NCBI GenBank assembly: GCA_019395295.1
Contig: CM033350.1
Coordinates: 9,208,987 to 9,272,986, forward strand
Reading direction: 5' to 3'
Source: Osmanthus fragrans
Lineage: Eukaryota > Streptophyta > Magnoliopsida > Lamiales > Oleaceae
DNA length: 64,000 nucleotides
Positions within the stretch are counted from its first letter, which is position 1. The number at the start of each line of letters is the position of its first letter. This document shows, one piece after another, positions 33,601 through 48,600 of this stretch. A program made the translations under genes and the position numbers. The notes beneath the pieces are model-generated. The model did no database searches. It was given only the letters and a program-made list of their open reading frames with translations, and was not told where the DNA came from.

Positions 33601-36600
33601 AATACATACACACACATACAAGAAAATTCATTATGTGCATAGAATATAAATCTTTACTTGTTTATACATTAAAGATAACTGAAGAAATTGCTATTCAACT
33701 AGTTGAGATCAATTTTAGAAATCCATTTTTTTTACCTGTACAACTTCCCTGTCCACAACAATTTTCTTTTCTAAGTTTTAACATAATTGGGAGAACAAAG
33801 AATTGTAGAAGAAATTATTCTTTTATGTATTTCTTCACTGAAAGGATTACTTATTTATATATAATTCCGGAGAGATATTAAAAAGGAAACCACCCAAATC
33901 ACCCACAAATTATTCCAAGTAATCTATTGTTGTCATGTCTACATAATACAATAACAGAAGAATAACTGAATATAGCGAATCTAGTTTACCAACAACAGCA
34001 GATTGAATAAAACCACTAAATCTACTATAACTGCAGTAATCCACCAAATCTGCCATTTCTCAACATCGTGTTCGAAGTTTTAAGAATGGTAGAAGAAAAG
34101 CCAGGAAAGTCTGGTCATCTGGGACTGCAAGTTCTTGAATTAGACACCATAATGTCTTCCGTTAATTTTTCAATCATTATCTGACTTGCAAAAGTTGTGT
34201 TTATGTTCCTGATTAATTTGAATATTCACCTGTGAATTTATGAGGGAGGCTTGTATAATTACATTACTGAAACTGCTAATTAAATGGTTTTGCTGTTATC
34301 TAGGTCCGTCTGAGCAATGCATATTTTTTCAATGAACACCAAATAATTTTACTATATCCAATTTTCAATTCACCAATAATAGACAACTTTCAATGTTAAG
34401 CCTTCCGACATAGTCCCTTAGGCCCTGTTTGATTCCCATTTTCATTTTCATTATCATTCTTCTACTCATTTTCAACCACACATTCTTCAATAAAATAATA
34501 TTTTCCATCACATCAATAACTTTTCCTTCTTTTTCAACCACACATTTCCCATCATATCACTATTTCAAAATTCATTTTTCCCAAATAATGCCTATCAAAC
34601 ACACTCTTAAATTATTATTAGTCATATGAGATAGACAATATAGAGAAACAGAGCAATAGTTACTGCACTTAACGTGGAAAAAGATCCCTAAATAAATAAC
34701 AACCATGAACTAGCAAAAACTATTGTTTTGATTGCACTCTAACTAATCAAACCACCATGTTGTTCACAGCCTCTTTCGAAAACACCAATGATGCATGTTG
34801 ATGGAAAAGCCAAGAGATAACAGGGAAGCTTGTTTCACAATCCCACCCCACTCACACTAAGCAGAAAAAGCATGCTGTAACAAAATTAGGTGAGCTACCT
34901 TTGTTTGCATCATAATTGACTTCAGTGTACATTAAATAAGCGAACGTACGTTATACTTATAAACCACGTTGTACCAGAACTTAGCCTCCCAGGGTAATAC
35001 AGTTTGATAAACTAAAAACATGATGGATAAGTAAAGATAATTGTATTTGCATCGAGAGTTCATCATGCCTTAAACATATCAACAAATTTTGGTACGTCTT
35101 TAGCAGATTCGACTGAATCCATTTTCCTGCCCTGCTTTTCGGAGATGCTCTGCAAGAGTTCCTTTGCCCCTGCATCCAAAATGGATTGCTGACAATCAAG
35201 GATGTATATAAGCTGTATTAACAAAGGTAGGCATGTACTTTGAAAGAAAAATAATTCAGCATTACAGGTCTTTAGCTACTGAAGTTCCCAAAATTGATGA
35301 AAGCATCACGTTGAAATCTAGAATACAACCAGGAACTGATAGATGAATGAAAGAGAGCGATGACAGCTGTTTACATACAAGTCAATGTTTTCCCTTGGAA
35401 TGGCTTATGAAGCATTTATAGGTTAAAATCCATACCTTTATCCATGAGGCCAAGTCCAAGTTTAGATTGATAAATGGCTCTCATTGACAAAACAATCTTA
35501 GCATCAATTATTTCCTCCACTAATCTCTTTGTTCTCCGCTCAAAAACCTAAATGTCAAAAGACTGTGCAGCATCAGAGGGTTACGAAAGAAAGCAACGAG
35601 AAAGAATTTCAATAACAGAGGTCACAAACACTACAGAGGATTCATTCTGTTCAAACACAAGAATCACCAGGAATGGAAGGCACTGAGGCAAAGAGAGCAT
35701 ACCAGAATATGTGAAGCACCTGATCCAGACCTCAAACCAACTTCATAGGATGAAAAATTAGCCCATTCACTTACTTTAAACATCCACCTGTTGAGGTATT
35801 TAATTTTAGAATAACAAGTGAAAATTAGAAAACCACACACTTAATTAAACAATGGAAATAACATTTTGTCCATGCATAAGAATATAATAATGTAGATTAG
35901 TTCACGAGGAAGCATATTCTTATGATTTGTGTTGACCATATAATAAGAATGGGGCAGTGTTATGGGAGTTGGGTATCCTATAGCCTTCTCTTGGATCTCA
36001 TTTCTTCATTTCGACAGCTTCTCTCGTCTTCATCTCTGCTCTTCCTTTCTCCCCAATTAACTTCTTTAAATCGCTATATTATTTTAGTTCAATGTAAGGT
36101 AATCACTAGTTATTATTTCAAGGTCAGCAAAGTTCTCACCCATTTGAAGCCTGCTTATCCGTCAAGAATCCTCCTGTCATAATCTGGTTTCCAGTTCCCT
36201 CATCAAAACACAGGGTCAAATGTATCATGGTATTCAACCTATCCGAAACTTTAAGAATTTCACCACAGACGGGACAACAATTAATAAGTGGATCCCTGCA
36301 ACCAAAAAGGATGAAAAATATGTAAGCGTGGTGAAATTTTTTCTTAGTGATGATAATAATTTATCTCATCTCCAAACTATTTCCAAGTTCTATACACAAC
36401 TTATTCCCTTAAGGAGGTGGTGGATATCTTGTGGGTGAAAATTTTCTGTAACAGAACCTCAGATACATAGTAAAGAACACTAACTAAATCTTGGCTGAAA
36501 TGCCTATTCTTCGTGAACTGGGTCCGTAGATACATTTTAGCTTCAGGAACTAAAAATATGAAGGGCTCCGGAAGGGACAAGGAAATGAAGAAGGATCTTG

Positions 36601-39600
36601 AGGTTTATGTGTTAAGTGAAATTTCCCAGGGCACGTACCAATGTGAGACACTTGGCACTTCCAATGAGAGGTATATGCCAGTACAAATGTATTTGAGCAT
36701 TTTCAAACCATGTAAAACAAGATACCATGGTTACTTAAAGCAGTAACCACCATAATATGCATAGGGAATAGAACTGTGGTAATTGAGTGTGTTCTGATCA
36801 AAGTGTGTGGATTCAAGAACAGGACAAAGGATTTACTATGTTGGCAATAAATGCATGCTATTAGGTTATGCACACGTGCAAAAAAGATCATCATGATTAT
36901 ATGAATGTTTTACTTGCTAATCATTCTTTTAGGTATATTTCCAGCATTTAAACATTTGGACAATGGTAAGTACAACTAAGACACAATGCATAGGATGTCG
37001 TTTTAGTTACAGCAAGGAAAAATGATTTCTGACTTCGAAATCGGCGTATGAACCCTTATCATCATAAAACCTAAAATTCACTGGACAATCTGCAAGACAG
37101 TTAGTGGTGAGGAGCTTGGCCACAAGAAGTTGGGGTGGTCGATTCTACTTCGATGTTTCATTACTATAACTCAAGCAAAGAGCAACAGGGTTCTCGTAGA
37201 AAATGCGTAGCTGATGTAGATTTGCCCCCATGTATTTATAGAATGGTTGGAACCCTTCTGCAGGTCAGCTGAGAGGGCTCCTAACAGGACCGCAGTCCCT
37301 GTGCACAACCTTTGTATGGCCTGAGCTGAGATGCAACACCTGTAGTCTGGTCTTATTGAAACACGAGATCAGCACCAGCAGCTTGGTCTGGGCTCTTCCT
37401 ATCAAGCTAACACTCCCACTTTGTAAAGTCAAGTTGGTGGGTCCACATGGTACCGCATTATGAAAGTGGCTTTGTATCAGTCTCAAGGCTTTGAAATAAT
37501 TAAATTCTTCAAGCCAGGCATGATAAAGCTAGAGCATACTTAAGCATAAGCTGAAATCCAAGTCGCAAGGGTCTCTAGAGTGAACAAAACAGTAATACAT
37601 CATTATATGGACTATAAGTTAGAGTCTCTGTATGCAGTCACTAATCACTTCCTGATGTAGGACAATCTTATTGTAAATAGGATAAAAGTTAGATAATTAT
37701 AATAGATGTCTAGTTGTAATAGGTTCATCTTTTTATTCTTATTTCTTGTTTAGAATAGGATTTCTAATTTCTTTTAGATTATCATATATTTTAGTTCCCT
37801 TATATACATTTCTTAGTAGTAGTAAAAGTAAGGAATAATTTTGCCTATAAATATAGAGGTTTTGTATATTTTTCAATAACAATAAATTATTATTCAATAT
37901 ATACATGACATGATTGTTCAAATATCGTTTTTATTTATTACATAATTCTTATTACAAGAATTTCACAAACGCTTCCATACCAAAATTGGTATCAGAGTAA
38001 GGAAATTACCTTAATCTGATAGTTGACGATGGTCTTGGTGGCAATCGAACCATCGACTATGAACGAAGGCTCGACAAACTCGAACAACGAATCGAGGAGA
38101 TCGACGAATCCCTTCACAACATCACGCAGATGCTGACTACGTTGAATCTTGAAAAGAATCGCGAACTCATGGAGAAGCAAGCTAAGGGTCCGTTTGATTG
38201 CAATGGTGGAAAATGGGTGGAAAAGGAATTGGATTCCAGGGAATTGAATTGCCTGGAATTATTTTACCGGGAATTGAATTAAAAGTGTTTTTCCACCTTT
38301 CTATTATAATACGTTTAATTTTGTTTTTCATACAAATTGTCAATTAAATGGATAAATTTTTTTACCATTAGGGACAAAATATGTTTAGATTGCCGAAAAA
38401 AATAAAAAATAAAAAAATTATTTTTTATTTTTACGTTTGACTCTATTTTGCATGGAATTTGTCAATTAAATGGATAAATTTTTTTACACTTTATCTTAGA
38501 ATTTGTTTCTATTGCTAATAAAAAAAAAAAAAAAAATGTGGAAACCAATTCCCACCAAATAGCAAGGAATTGATTTCCACGAAATCACGCTTCAAGTGGT
38601 TGTACCTTGGAAAAGGCTTGAAACCGATTCCATGGAAAATAAAGACTATCAAACAGCGCAAAAGCAGAAAGATGAAAAACGATTCCTAGTTCCAGGGAAA
38701 ATTTTTGGTTATCAAACAGGGCCTAACATGAATTTGCCGACTTTAACTTGTATTAATGTTAGTTGTTTCAACAAGCAAACACAACATGTGGCTGGAGAAT
38801 TTTCTCAAGTCCTAGCCAACTCGAGTCCTAACCAAGTTCGACAATACACAAGTTATCAATGATTCTTTTTTTCAACAAAACTCAAGGACGAGTTTTTTCA
38901 AGTGGGAGAGATTGATGTAGGATAATCATATTGTGTATAAGATAAAAGTTAGATAATCATAATAAGATGTCTAATTGTAATAGGTTCATCTTTTTATTCT
39001 CATTTCTTGTTTAGAATAGGATTTCTAATTTCTTTTAGATTACAATTTATTTTAGTTCGCTTATATTAGTTTCCTAGTAGTAGTATAAGTATGGAATAAT
39101 TTTACTTATAAATATAGAGGCACTTTTCAAAAACAATCAGTTATAATTCAATATATACGTAACATGATTGTTCAAATATCGTTTTTATTTACATAATTCT
39201 CAGTACAAAAATTTCACAAATGCTTCCACACCACTTCCACTAGCTTAACTAGTGCACCATGCTGGTAGAAGTATTGTCAAATCCTAACATAACAATACTC
39301 TTCTGTTTATTATTTTCTGTATGGATTACCAAATTTAAGCAATTTGATAAGGAAAAGACACAAAACCTTGATTTGAATATGTCCATTTGGCTTTCTAGCC
39401 AGGTGTCACCTTATCAATAAAGGCGCAAACAAGATTAAAGGATACTATTTTAGTGGAGGGTAGTCTATTCAAGGATTTTCTGTGTTCACCCATTTGCCTT
39501 ACACTATGCTGATACAAACCATGGTTTGAAAAAACGTAAAGGGGTACTGAGGCTTTTTTTGTCACGATGCCTCACCACAAACAAAAAAACTGAAGTTGAA

Positions 39601-42600
39601 AAATCAGAAAACAACATAAAAATATATAACTAATGGTTCCAATGAACAGTAAACAATCATGAATATTTTTTAACAAAAAATAAAAGCAAAATCCAAAATA
39701 TATTAATAAAGTTGAAAATAATCAATAGTTATATCCAACAATAACAATTAAATATAGTGTTTAAATTAAAAAAAAGCCTAAAAGTCTCCAAAATGAAATA
39801 TAGTACTAAGATATAAATCCTAAAGGTCTCCATTATCATCACTATCCATACGATCCTCTAGGTCATTGTCATCTCCAACTCTGGTATCATTTTCATCATC
39901 ACTGTCAATATTTATCATATCATCTTCCTCGTCAATCAGTAGTGATGGTGTCTTTTCCTTATCTGTGAATTCAAATAAAACGTTTGTTAATTTAATTTCT
40001 AAAGAAAAATACTTGATGAAGATGAACTGAAGACGATGAATTTTCCAAAATCTGATTTCTGAATTTCTGCCGTGTAGTTTAGAAGACAAAACAAACCTGG
40101 CGTTTAGTATTCTAGGTCTTTTATTTATTTATTTTTGTCCAAAAATCAGGCCTTTTTTTTTTTTTTTTTGGAGGCCTTTTTGTTTAAGTGAGGCGGCGCC
40201 TCATGTGCCTTGGAGGCGGGTCTGGCGAGGCGCACGCCCCACAGTTTTAGCCTCAGCAGGCCCGCCTCAGGGTGAAGGCGCACCTCGCCCACGTTTTTTC
40301 ATACCATGATACAAACTGAAGTTTTTGTTATTACCCCAAAAAATGGAGTAGAAATTTGGGGAAAAAATGTCTTGTTTATTGATAGAAATAAAAGAAATAT
40401 ATACAAGGAAAAAAACAATTTAGTCCCTAACAATATTAAACCCTACAAGTTGGTACAAACACAACTATATATTTCAACTCTCCCCCTCAAGTTGGTGCAT
40501 AGATATCACGCATGCCCAACTTGGATATCATTGTATAGAATGGACCACTAGCAACTCCATGGGTCATTACATCAGCAAGTTGTTCTACCCTCTTAATTTA
40601 TGAAACTTCTATATTTTTGGAGTCGAGATTATCTTTGATGTAGCTCCTATCAAGTTCAACATGCTTTGTTCTATCATGTTGCACGGGGTTGTTTGCAATT
40701 TTAATGGCAGCACTATTATCACAGAAAAGTAACATAGGCTTGTCCGGACCAAAGCCAAGTTCAATAAGGAGAAATTTTAGCCATGTTAGCTTAGTAGTTG
40801 CATGATGCAATGCACGATATTCCGCCTCAGCACTAGATAATGAGATCACATTCTGTTTCTTACTCCTCCAAATCACAAGATTACCCCCAACAAATGATAC
40901 ATATCCTGATGTGGATTTTCTATCTAATCTCGATCCAGCAAAATCAGAATCTGTATAGCCTGTAATATCTAAATGCCCCTTTTTCAGTACAGAATGCCCT
41001 TGCCTGGAGAGGACTTCAGATATGCCAATATTCGATTAACTGCAACCATATGCTGCTCACTAGGGTTATGCATGAATTGACTCACAACGCTGACTGCATA
41101 TGACAAATCAGGTCTCGTGTGGGTTAGATAAATCAACTTCCCCACCAATCTCTGATATTTCTCTTTGTTTGTGGGAATCTGATCAGGATAGATAGATAGG
41201 TCATGGTTTACCTCAATAGGTGTGTCAACAGGGACACAAGCCGACATACCAGTTTCTGCTAGGAGGTCAAGAACGTACTTGCGTTGGGATAGGATAAGTT
41301 CTTACTGAGACCATGATACCTCTCACCGGGATTACTGTCTGTAACAATCATATCATCCACATACACAATGAGCATAATAATATCATGATCATCTCTCTTA
41401 TAAAATAGAGTATAATCAGCCAAGGACTCTTTAAAACCATAATTTTTCAGTGAACAACTCAATCTTCCAAACCAAGCCCTTGGTGATTGTTTTAGCCCAT
41501 AAAGGGCATTTTTCAACTTACACACATTACCTCCTGGAGGAGTGAAACCAGGATGGAGATCCATGTACACTTCCTTTGCCAAATCACCGTGAAGGAATGC
41601 ATTTTTAACATCAAATTGCCTCAATGGTCAATCAAGATTGATTGCTACAGATAGGATGACTCCTGGGGGAGTGAAACCAGGATGGGGATCCATGTACACT
41701 TCCTCTGCCAAATCACCGTGAAGGAACGCATTTTTAACATCAAATTGCCTCAATGGCCAATGAAGATTGATTGCTAGAGATAGGATGACTCTAACAGTAT
41801 TCATCTTAACTACTGGAGCAAAGATTTCCTGGTAATCGATCCCATAAGTTTGTGTGTACCCCTTGGCAACCAATCTAGATTTATACCTATCTACAGTTCC
41901 ATCTGACCTGAATTTCAATGAGTACACCTACTTGCATCCTATAATCTTTTTCCTGGTGGTAATAAGACCATCTCCCAAATAGAGTTCTTTTGGAGAGCAT
42001 TCATCTCTTCTACTATAAGATTTCCACTTAGGTTGATCAAGAGCTTCTTGAAAGTGATTAGGGACAGACACGGAAGACAGTTGGAGGGCAAATGTCAAAT
42101 TAATCTTAGATAAACAGTAGTACGAGATATAATCAGTTATGAGAAAGATAGCATTGGAAGAAGATTTCGAAAAACCAAACCCATCATGCTTATTATGGGC
42201 TCGAAGGGGATATCTCCTATCCTGAGTATCAACAATATCTAAAGTTGCAGGATTAGGTGTCTCTGAGATGAGAGTGCACGTGGACATAACACACAACCAA
42301 AAATTTTAGGACAAATATTTAAAATAGAGGGAATAGAGTGGACAACATTTTTAAAGGAGTTTGAAAGTCAATGATGCGAGCAAGCATCCGATTTATGAGA
42401 AAGACAACAGTAATTACCGCTTCAGCCCAAAAATGTTTTGGAACACACATAGTAAAACATAATACCCGAGCAACTTCAAGAATGTGTCGATTTTATCGCT
42501 CTGCGATGCCATTTTGTTGAGGTGTGTAAGCATAAGTGGTCTGATGGAGAATGCCGTGAGTCGAGAAGAAATTGCTAAGAGTTTGGTTTACAAGCTCACG

Positions 42601-45600
42601 ACCATTGTCAGAATGAATAACTTTCACCTGTGTATGAAATTGTGTTTCAATCATTTTGAAGAATTTTGGAATAACATCCCTGACTTCACCCTTAGATTTT
42701 AACAAATATATACAACAAACTCTTGTACAATCATCAATGAAAGAGACAATATTTTTGACCTGTAATAGATAAAGTTGAGAAAGGCCCCCAAACATCAGTA
42801 TGAACACAAATAAAAGGAACAGAACTTTTATTAAAACTGAATTTGAAAGGAACACGATGATTTTTGGCAAAAATACATTGTTCACACCGTATACTAGAAC
42901 TAGAAATAATTTGAAATAATTTTGGGAACAAGTGTTCTAAGTAAGGAAATGAAGGATGACTTAATCGACAATGTCACAAAAGGATCCTATCTCTTGGAGA
43001 GGATTTACTAACAACTTGAAGACCATGGTTATCCTCAGTTTGCAAACACTTTGTTCCTTCTAAAAAAATACAACCCTCCTCTCTCTCTACCAGTGCCAAT
43101 CGTCATCTTCGTTTGATTGTCCTGAAATACACAATTAGTAGGTGCGAAGATGACAGAACAATCAAGATTCTTTGTAATTTTACTAATAGATAAGAGATTA
43201 GTGAAAAACGTAGGTGCAAGTAAAACAGATGAGAGAGAGAAAGTAGGTGAAAACGAGATACTTTCGGCCCCAATAATTTTGACAGGAGTCCCATTAGCCA
43301 CTCAAACAGATTGAACATGTGAGGTTGTCAAGGAATCAAAAGTAGAGGGATTACATGTAAAATGATCGGTAGCTCCATAATCTATAACCCAAAAATCAGA
43401 TACGATAGAGGTAGATTGCAACCCAAAAATACCTTCCCCAAGAGATGATGTTTCATGAACTACTGGTGTAATCACTTTGTTATTAGCCATTATTTCAAAC
43501 AATGAAGATACAAAGAACCTGAATTACACTGCCAAAAACAAGCAGTAACCACTGGACCAGGATTAACTACTTAGCCGTTGCAAAGAACCACTAAAACTGA
43601 AATGGTGCACAAATCACTCCTTGAATCTGTCCAAAGTGAAAAACTTCAAAACACCCAAGAACTTGCCATTTATTGGACGAACTTGAGGTTCCAAGAACTT
43701 ACAAGTTCAAAAATCAAACTATTTTGAAAAACATAACAGATTTAGTAAAATCTACAATTCCAAAAGGCAGAGAACCTTCAAGGGCGAGCTGGACAGCAAA
43801 CACCAGCAGACCCAAAGGCCGAAACTGGAAGAAAAAACAAAACAGTGCTCGAATCAAACAAACCCAACTGACCGAACACACACCAAAGCTTCCAAAGCAG
43901 CTGACCAAACTGAAAAATCTTGTAATAAAGACGCTAAATCTGACCAATAAAAGACACTAATGCCTGAACATTACAAAAAACTCCTAGTCTACCTTCACAT
44001 TCCAATACAAACCAGTAGAATATAATTTCACTTCAATATCAACCAAATAATAACCTTAACAATGAACCCACTTGTGTTGAGACTGCCTATTTTTAGCAAA
44101 GAAAACGGTGAGAAGTTGTCACAAAATTCCAAATGACCACCGTCCACTGATCTCCAAATGCCCAGTTCACCAACAAATCTCCAAAAGACCACCGTCTACA
44201 AATCTGGCCGAACGAAACTGAACCCAAACACCCTGAAAATTTGTCGTCGGCAAGGCGCGACGAAGGGGCGGCGCCGGCGAGGAAGGCTCCGGCGAAGAAA
44301 AGTAGGAGTCGAAGGCTGGGACACCGGCTTCACAGGAATCGCGCGCCAAGAAGTAGAAGCCGAAGGCTGGGGAAGGAGCTTCGCCGGAATCGCGTGGTTT
44401 CCGGAGTCGCGCCTAGTCCCTAACAATATCAAACCCTACAAGTTGGTACTAACACAACTATATATTTCAACTAATGGCATGAACCAACATGGACTATATG
44501 GGTTAGATGAGAAAAAGTGAGCTGAAAACTAAACGATTTATATTTATCTATGTAGTGGTCAAATAGAAGAAACATTCTAATTGTTTCCATGAGTTATCGT
44601 TTTGAATTACGTAAAATATGTACAATCATAGAGAACACGAACTTCATGTATGAATAAAAACATATATGAATAAATCAACCTCAGAAGACCTTGCCAGGAT
44701 CAGAAAGATCACTAAACATAAAAGAATGCGGAGAAGCACCAAAAAGTATAACAAAATGTCAATAAGAAAAATGTAAAGACATTATGATTATAATCAAGCC
44801 TAAGTTAAAAATGTTTTAGAGGACCATACTTCTCTTGTTGAACAACCAAAAGCATAGCCAACTCATCCATGCTGACAACACCATTTCCATCCTCATCAGC
44901 TTCTTTGAAAAGCTCCTCTTTCTAGTAAAAAAACATAAATTGATTTTTAAGAAAAACAAATTAGAAAGAGGCATATTCTGCAATTATACTATGAATGTAA
45001 CTGGATTTGGTATCGGTAAATGTTTCATATAATCCTCTGAAGAAGCTATTTCGAATTCTGCCATAAATCATAGAAGTTGATACATATTATAAACACCATG
45101 GCCAGATCAGGGAATTCATACACTAGGATATGATCTGCAGGGTAGATCCAATCTAGTAATACAAATATTATTCAGACTGGGTATGAGTAAAGTAAATCAA
45201 TGTGCACAAACTAGAATTTGGAATGCTAACCTTATTAGCAGCCAGTTGATTGCCAAATGCATCAATTAAGTCGGAGAACTCGGCAAATGAAAGGGTCCCA
45301 TCTTCATTGTAGTCCTGAACAAAGCAAAGGATAGATGAGACGCTATTCTAAGACCAAAAACAAAGTGAACTATGCAGAGAAGGTATATATGGCTAAAATC
45401 TATGCATCATAAGATAATTCTAATGAATAATTACAATTCCAGTCCTTTCTCTTTGAATTGGACACTGAAAGTCCAAAAATTGATGTTATGTCATTATACA
45501 TAGTGTTATGCAGGTATGCCTACAGTAAGATGAAAGAGCTATTTGTCCAGTTTGCTTCGTTCCCAAGTTGTACTCCTTTCTTTTATAAGCCTTCATATCC

Positions 45601-48600
45601 GATGCACAAAGTAATCACACATTCTAGCATGTAGAACATGCTAACAGAATCTTAGGAAACCAATAAATTTATAAAACACAAATTCTAGGAACACACTTCC
45701 TGGATGAAACTGTACAAGTTCATGGGATCATAATTCCTTAATTTTGCTAAAAACATAAATCCATCAGTAATAGAAGAAATATTTACATATTATGAGGAAA
45801 ACATGTCCACAGCATAAAAAGAGAAACTAATAGCATATTAGGAAACCATCAACCCAGGTAAGATATATCAAGTCTCCCAAGTATCATGGAGCAAGGCTTT
45901 CAACCTAAAGAGCAACTACACTGGGTAAACTTTAAATACTAGTGATGACTCATTGCAGTTCATTCTTAAGAACCAATGACAAATATATTTGCCCTTTTAG
46001 AAAGGAGTTCAGAATTACAAAGGAAACTTTTTTAAGAAAGCGAAAGAAACGATTTTCATGGGCATACTATAACAACCACAGCCTCCAGAATAAAAAATTT
46101 AATAAAGGTGAAAGATAATATCTAAATAACAGAAGTTCAGAACACCTCTCTCTCATTTGAGATTCTAAAGAAATGGAGACTCTATGAAGTTGATTGTCCC
46201 ATAGTGCAGAACTAAGCAATGGAAGCATGTAAAGATCAAAATAATGAAGTCCACAACTTGCATTAGCATTAATATATCATGTAACCATAATCGTCAACAA
46301 AGTTTAGCCATTTGAATGTTAAATGATGAGTTAATTAGACTTATGTTGAGCAACCCAGTTCAAGCATAAAGGTGAACTGCAAGTTTACTGGCATTAGTTA
46401 GGCACATTACCCTTAATCTAAAGCTGATGTAATAGAATATCATTTCCCACAGTGAATTACCATAACATATTGCATCACAGGACAAAAGAATTCGATTTAA
46501 ATGTTAACAAGATTTTATATAAAGATCATGATGTTGATAAGGATCATTTGCTTTTCTTTTCCTTTGATATGCAGGGATAAAGCCATTTCTAGATCAATGA
46601 AATTATGCAAGTATTTTAATGATCCCAAGAAATTGTTCAATTTGAACATATAGATTACATTGACGGATTTTATAAATAAACTATACTAAATAGACGTGCA
46701 AAAAAAAAAACAATGCAAATGGCAGATGAATTAAACTGCTACAACCAACCAGCCAAATGTCTGACTACAAAAAATAAAAATGGCATTCAAGCAACTACCC
46801 TCCTTCGAGGACATTCTGTAACCATCAGTGTAATCCTTCATGTGCAACATAAAAGTGCTTCCATTTTACATACAGTTACTTCAGCGATTACTATGATCTA
46901 TAGTAGTAGACATACGGAATGCAAGTATACCAAAAAAAGATGAAAGTTATAACATACCACTATAGACAAGATGCGCCTCACAAAACGTTTTTCTGTTTCT
47001 ATTGGATCCTGTAAATGTTAAATAAGTATTTAAGGCACAAAGATGGTATCACAACCATCAGAAAGAGCAGTGTATCATAAAGTTTTTTACCTCAATTGAA
47101 CACGATATATATATACTGCCTACAACTGTAGCAGCTGATGGATCTTTCAGATCAACCTTCATCTCAGAATCAGATTCCTGCAAAATTATTTATTTATTTT
47201 GATAATGAAACATCTTTTCCAAAAATTTTACGAAGGAAAATTGAGAGAGAAAAATCTGGAAGAATATGATATGATCACTACATTATTCAGTACTTTCTGC
47301 ATAGTGGAGTAGCAATCTTTATCTAAAGCAATGAATTAATAAGAATAAATCAGATAAATAAACAGAACAAACAAACTTGACCAATCTTAGTTAATGGCAG
47401 GATTCTTTTAGTTTATGTGTTCCAAATTTTGATAACAAAAAGGGAAAAACTGGAAATATTATGTTACCAACCGGAGTCTTAGCCTCCATTTGGCAAAATT
47501 TATAAACGGTCAAACTACATTTTTAACTACAAATTCCGATGGACCCACTAGTACAATCCACTTGTCCATCACTCATTTCTATCTATTTATAAATTAAGCG
47601 GCTTATAAATTCTTTTCAAACAGAGGCTTAGTGTTTAGCTCTTGGTAAATGGTAAAAGTCTATACCAAGTACCATTGCCTATTTAAGTTTTGAAAAAATA
47701 GTTACCTCAAATTTGAAGAGAAAAGAAATGATCGAGGAGTAGTAATGCTTCTGAACCAATAACGACATTTCTTAACATGTAAAAGCAATTTTTTTCATGA
47801 CTCAGCGGTCATATTAAGATGTTACAGAAACATTTAATAATGTTCATCTTCCCTTTCACTTCTGCAAATAATCCAAGCATTTATCAATTATCTTGTAAAT
47901 GAATTTCTCCATCCAACAACGAAAAGACATTAACATAAAGCACACAACCCTGGAAACAGCATTTATCACCTGAGTAATAAATTCGGCTAGATTAATCTCA
48001 CAGTAACCAATAAGGTTGTTCTTGGATAGTCTATTGGTCTGCATCAACACAATTATGATGAGTTGGCATGTAATGATACAATGAAGTGAACATGTATGTA
48101 GAAATCAAAAGATGCTCAAAAGATCTTGACTTAAATACTAAGAACACAAAAACTCAGAAGAGGACGAGAAAAATATTTTTTTATAATGAAAATGTGCTCC
48201 TCATTCATATGAAGTTCACACATTCATAATAAAATGGTGTCAACAATTGCAGCTATAATACATACCTCAAATACAGATATTCTCGCAACATGTGCCCCTT
48301 TTTTCTCCAAAAGAAGTTTTTTCTCCTGTAGAAAATGAAGTCAATGCTAATGGATATTAGTATGACAAACTAATAATAATGTGATAAATTCTCCATCATT
48401 GACTGAAAAACCGGGCATAAAATGGCACTGCAATTATTGTGTAGGTAAATAGCCTAGCCATGAGCATCAAAAAAAAAAAAAAGGATCTCAATATTTTGTA
48501 TCTTAACAAGAGAAGATAGTAGAAAAAATAGTACGGGTTTCCTGTGTGGTAACAAAAGATATAATCACCAAAACATTTTAATTTAGTGGAAGAGATGTAA

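Noticed and set aside
36513..36746. 77-codon frame in PSD intron 9
   Set aside because: No recognisable domain and it lies in a large intron; treated as chance.
44158..44520. 120-codon basic frame, open also on the other strand
   Set aside because: It lies in the GC-rich leader and LTR of the decayed Copia element; the Arg/Gly-rich translation reflects base composition.
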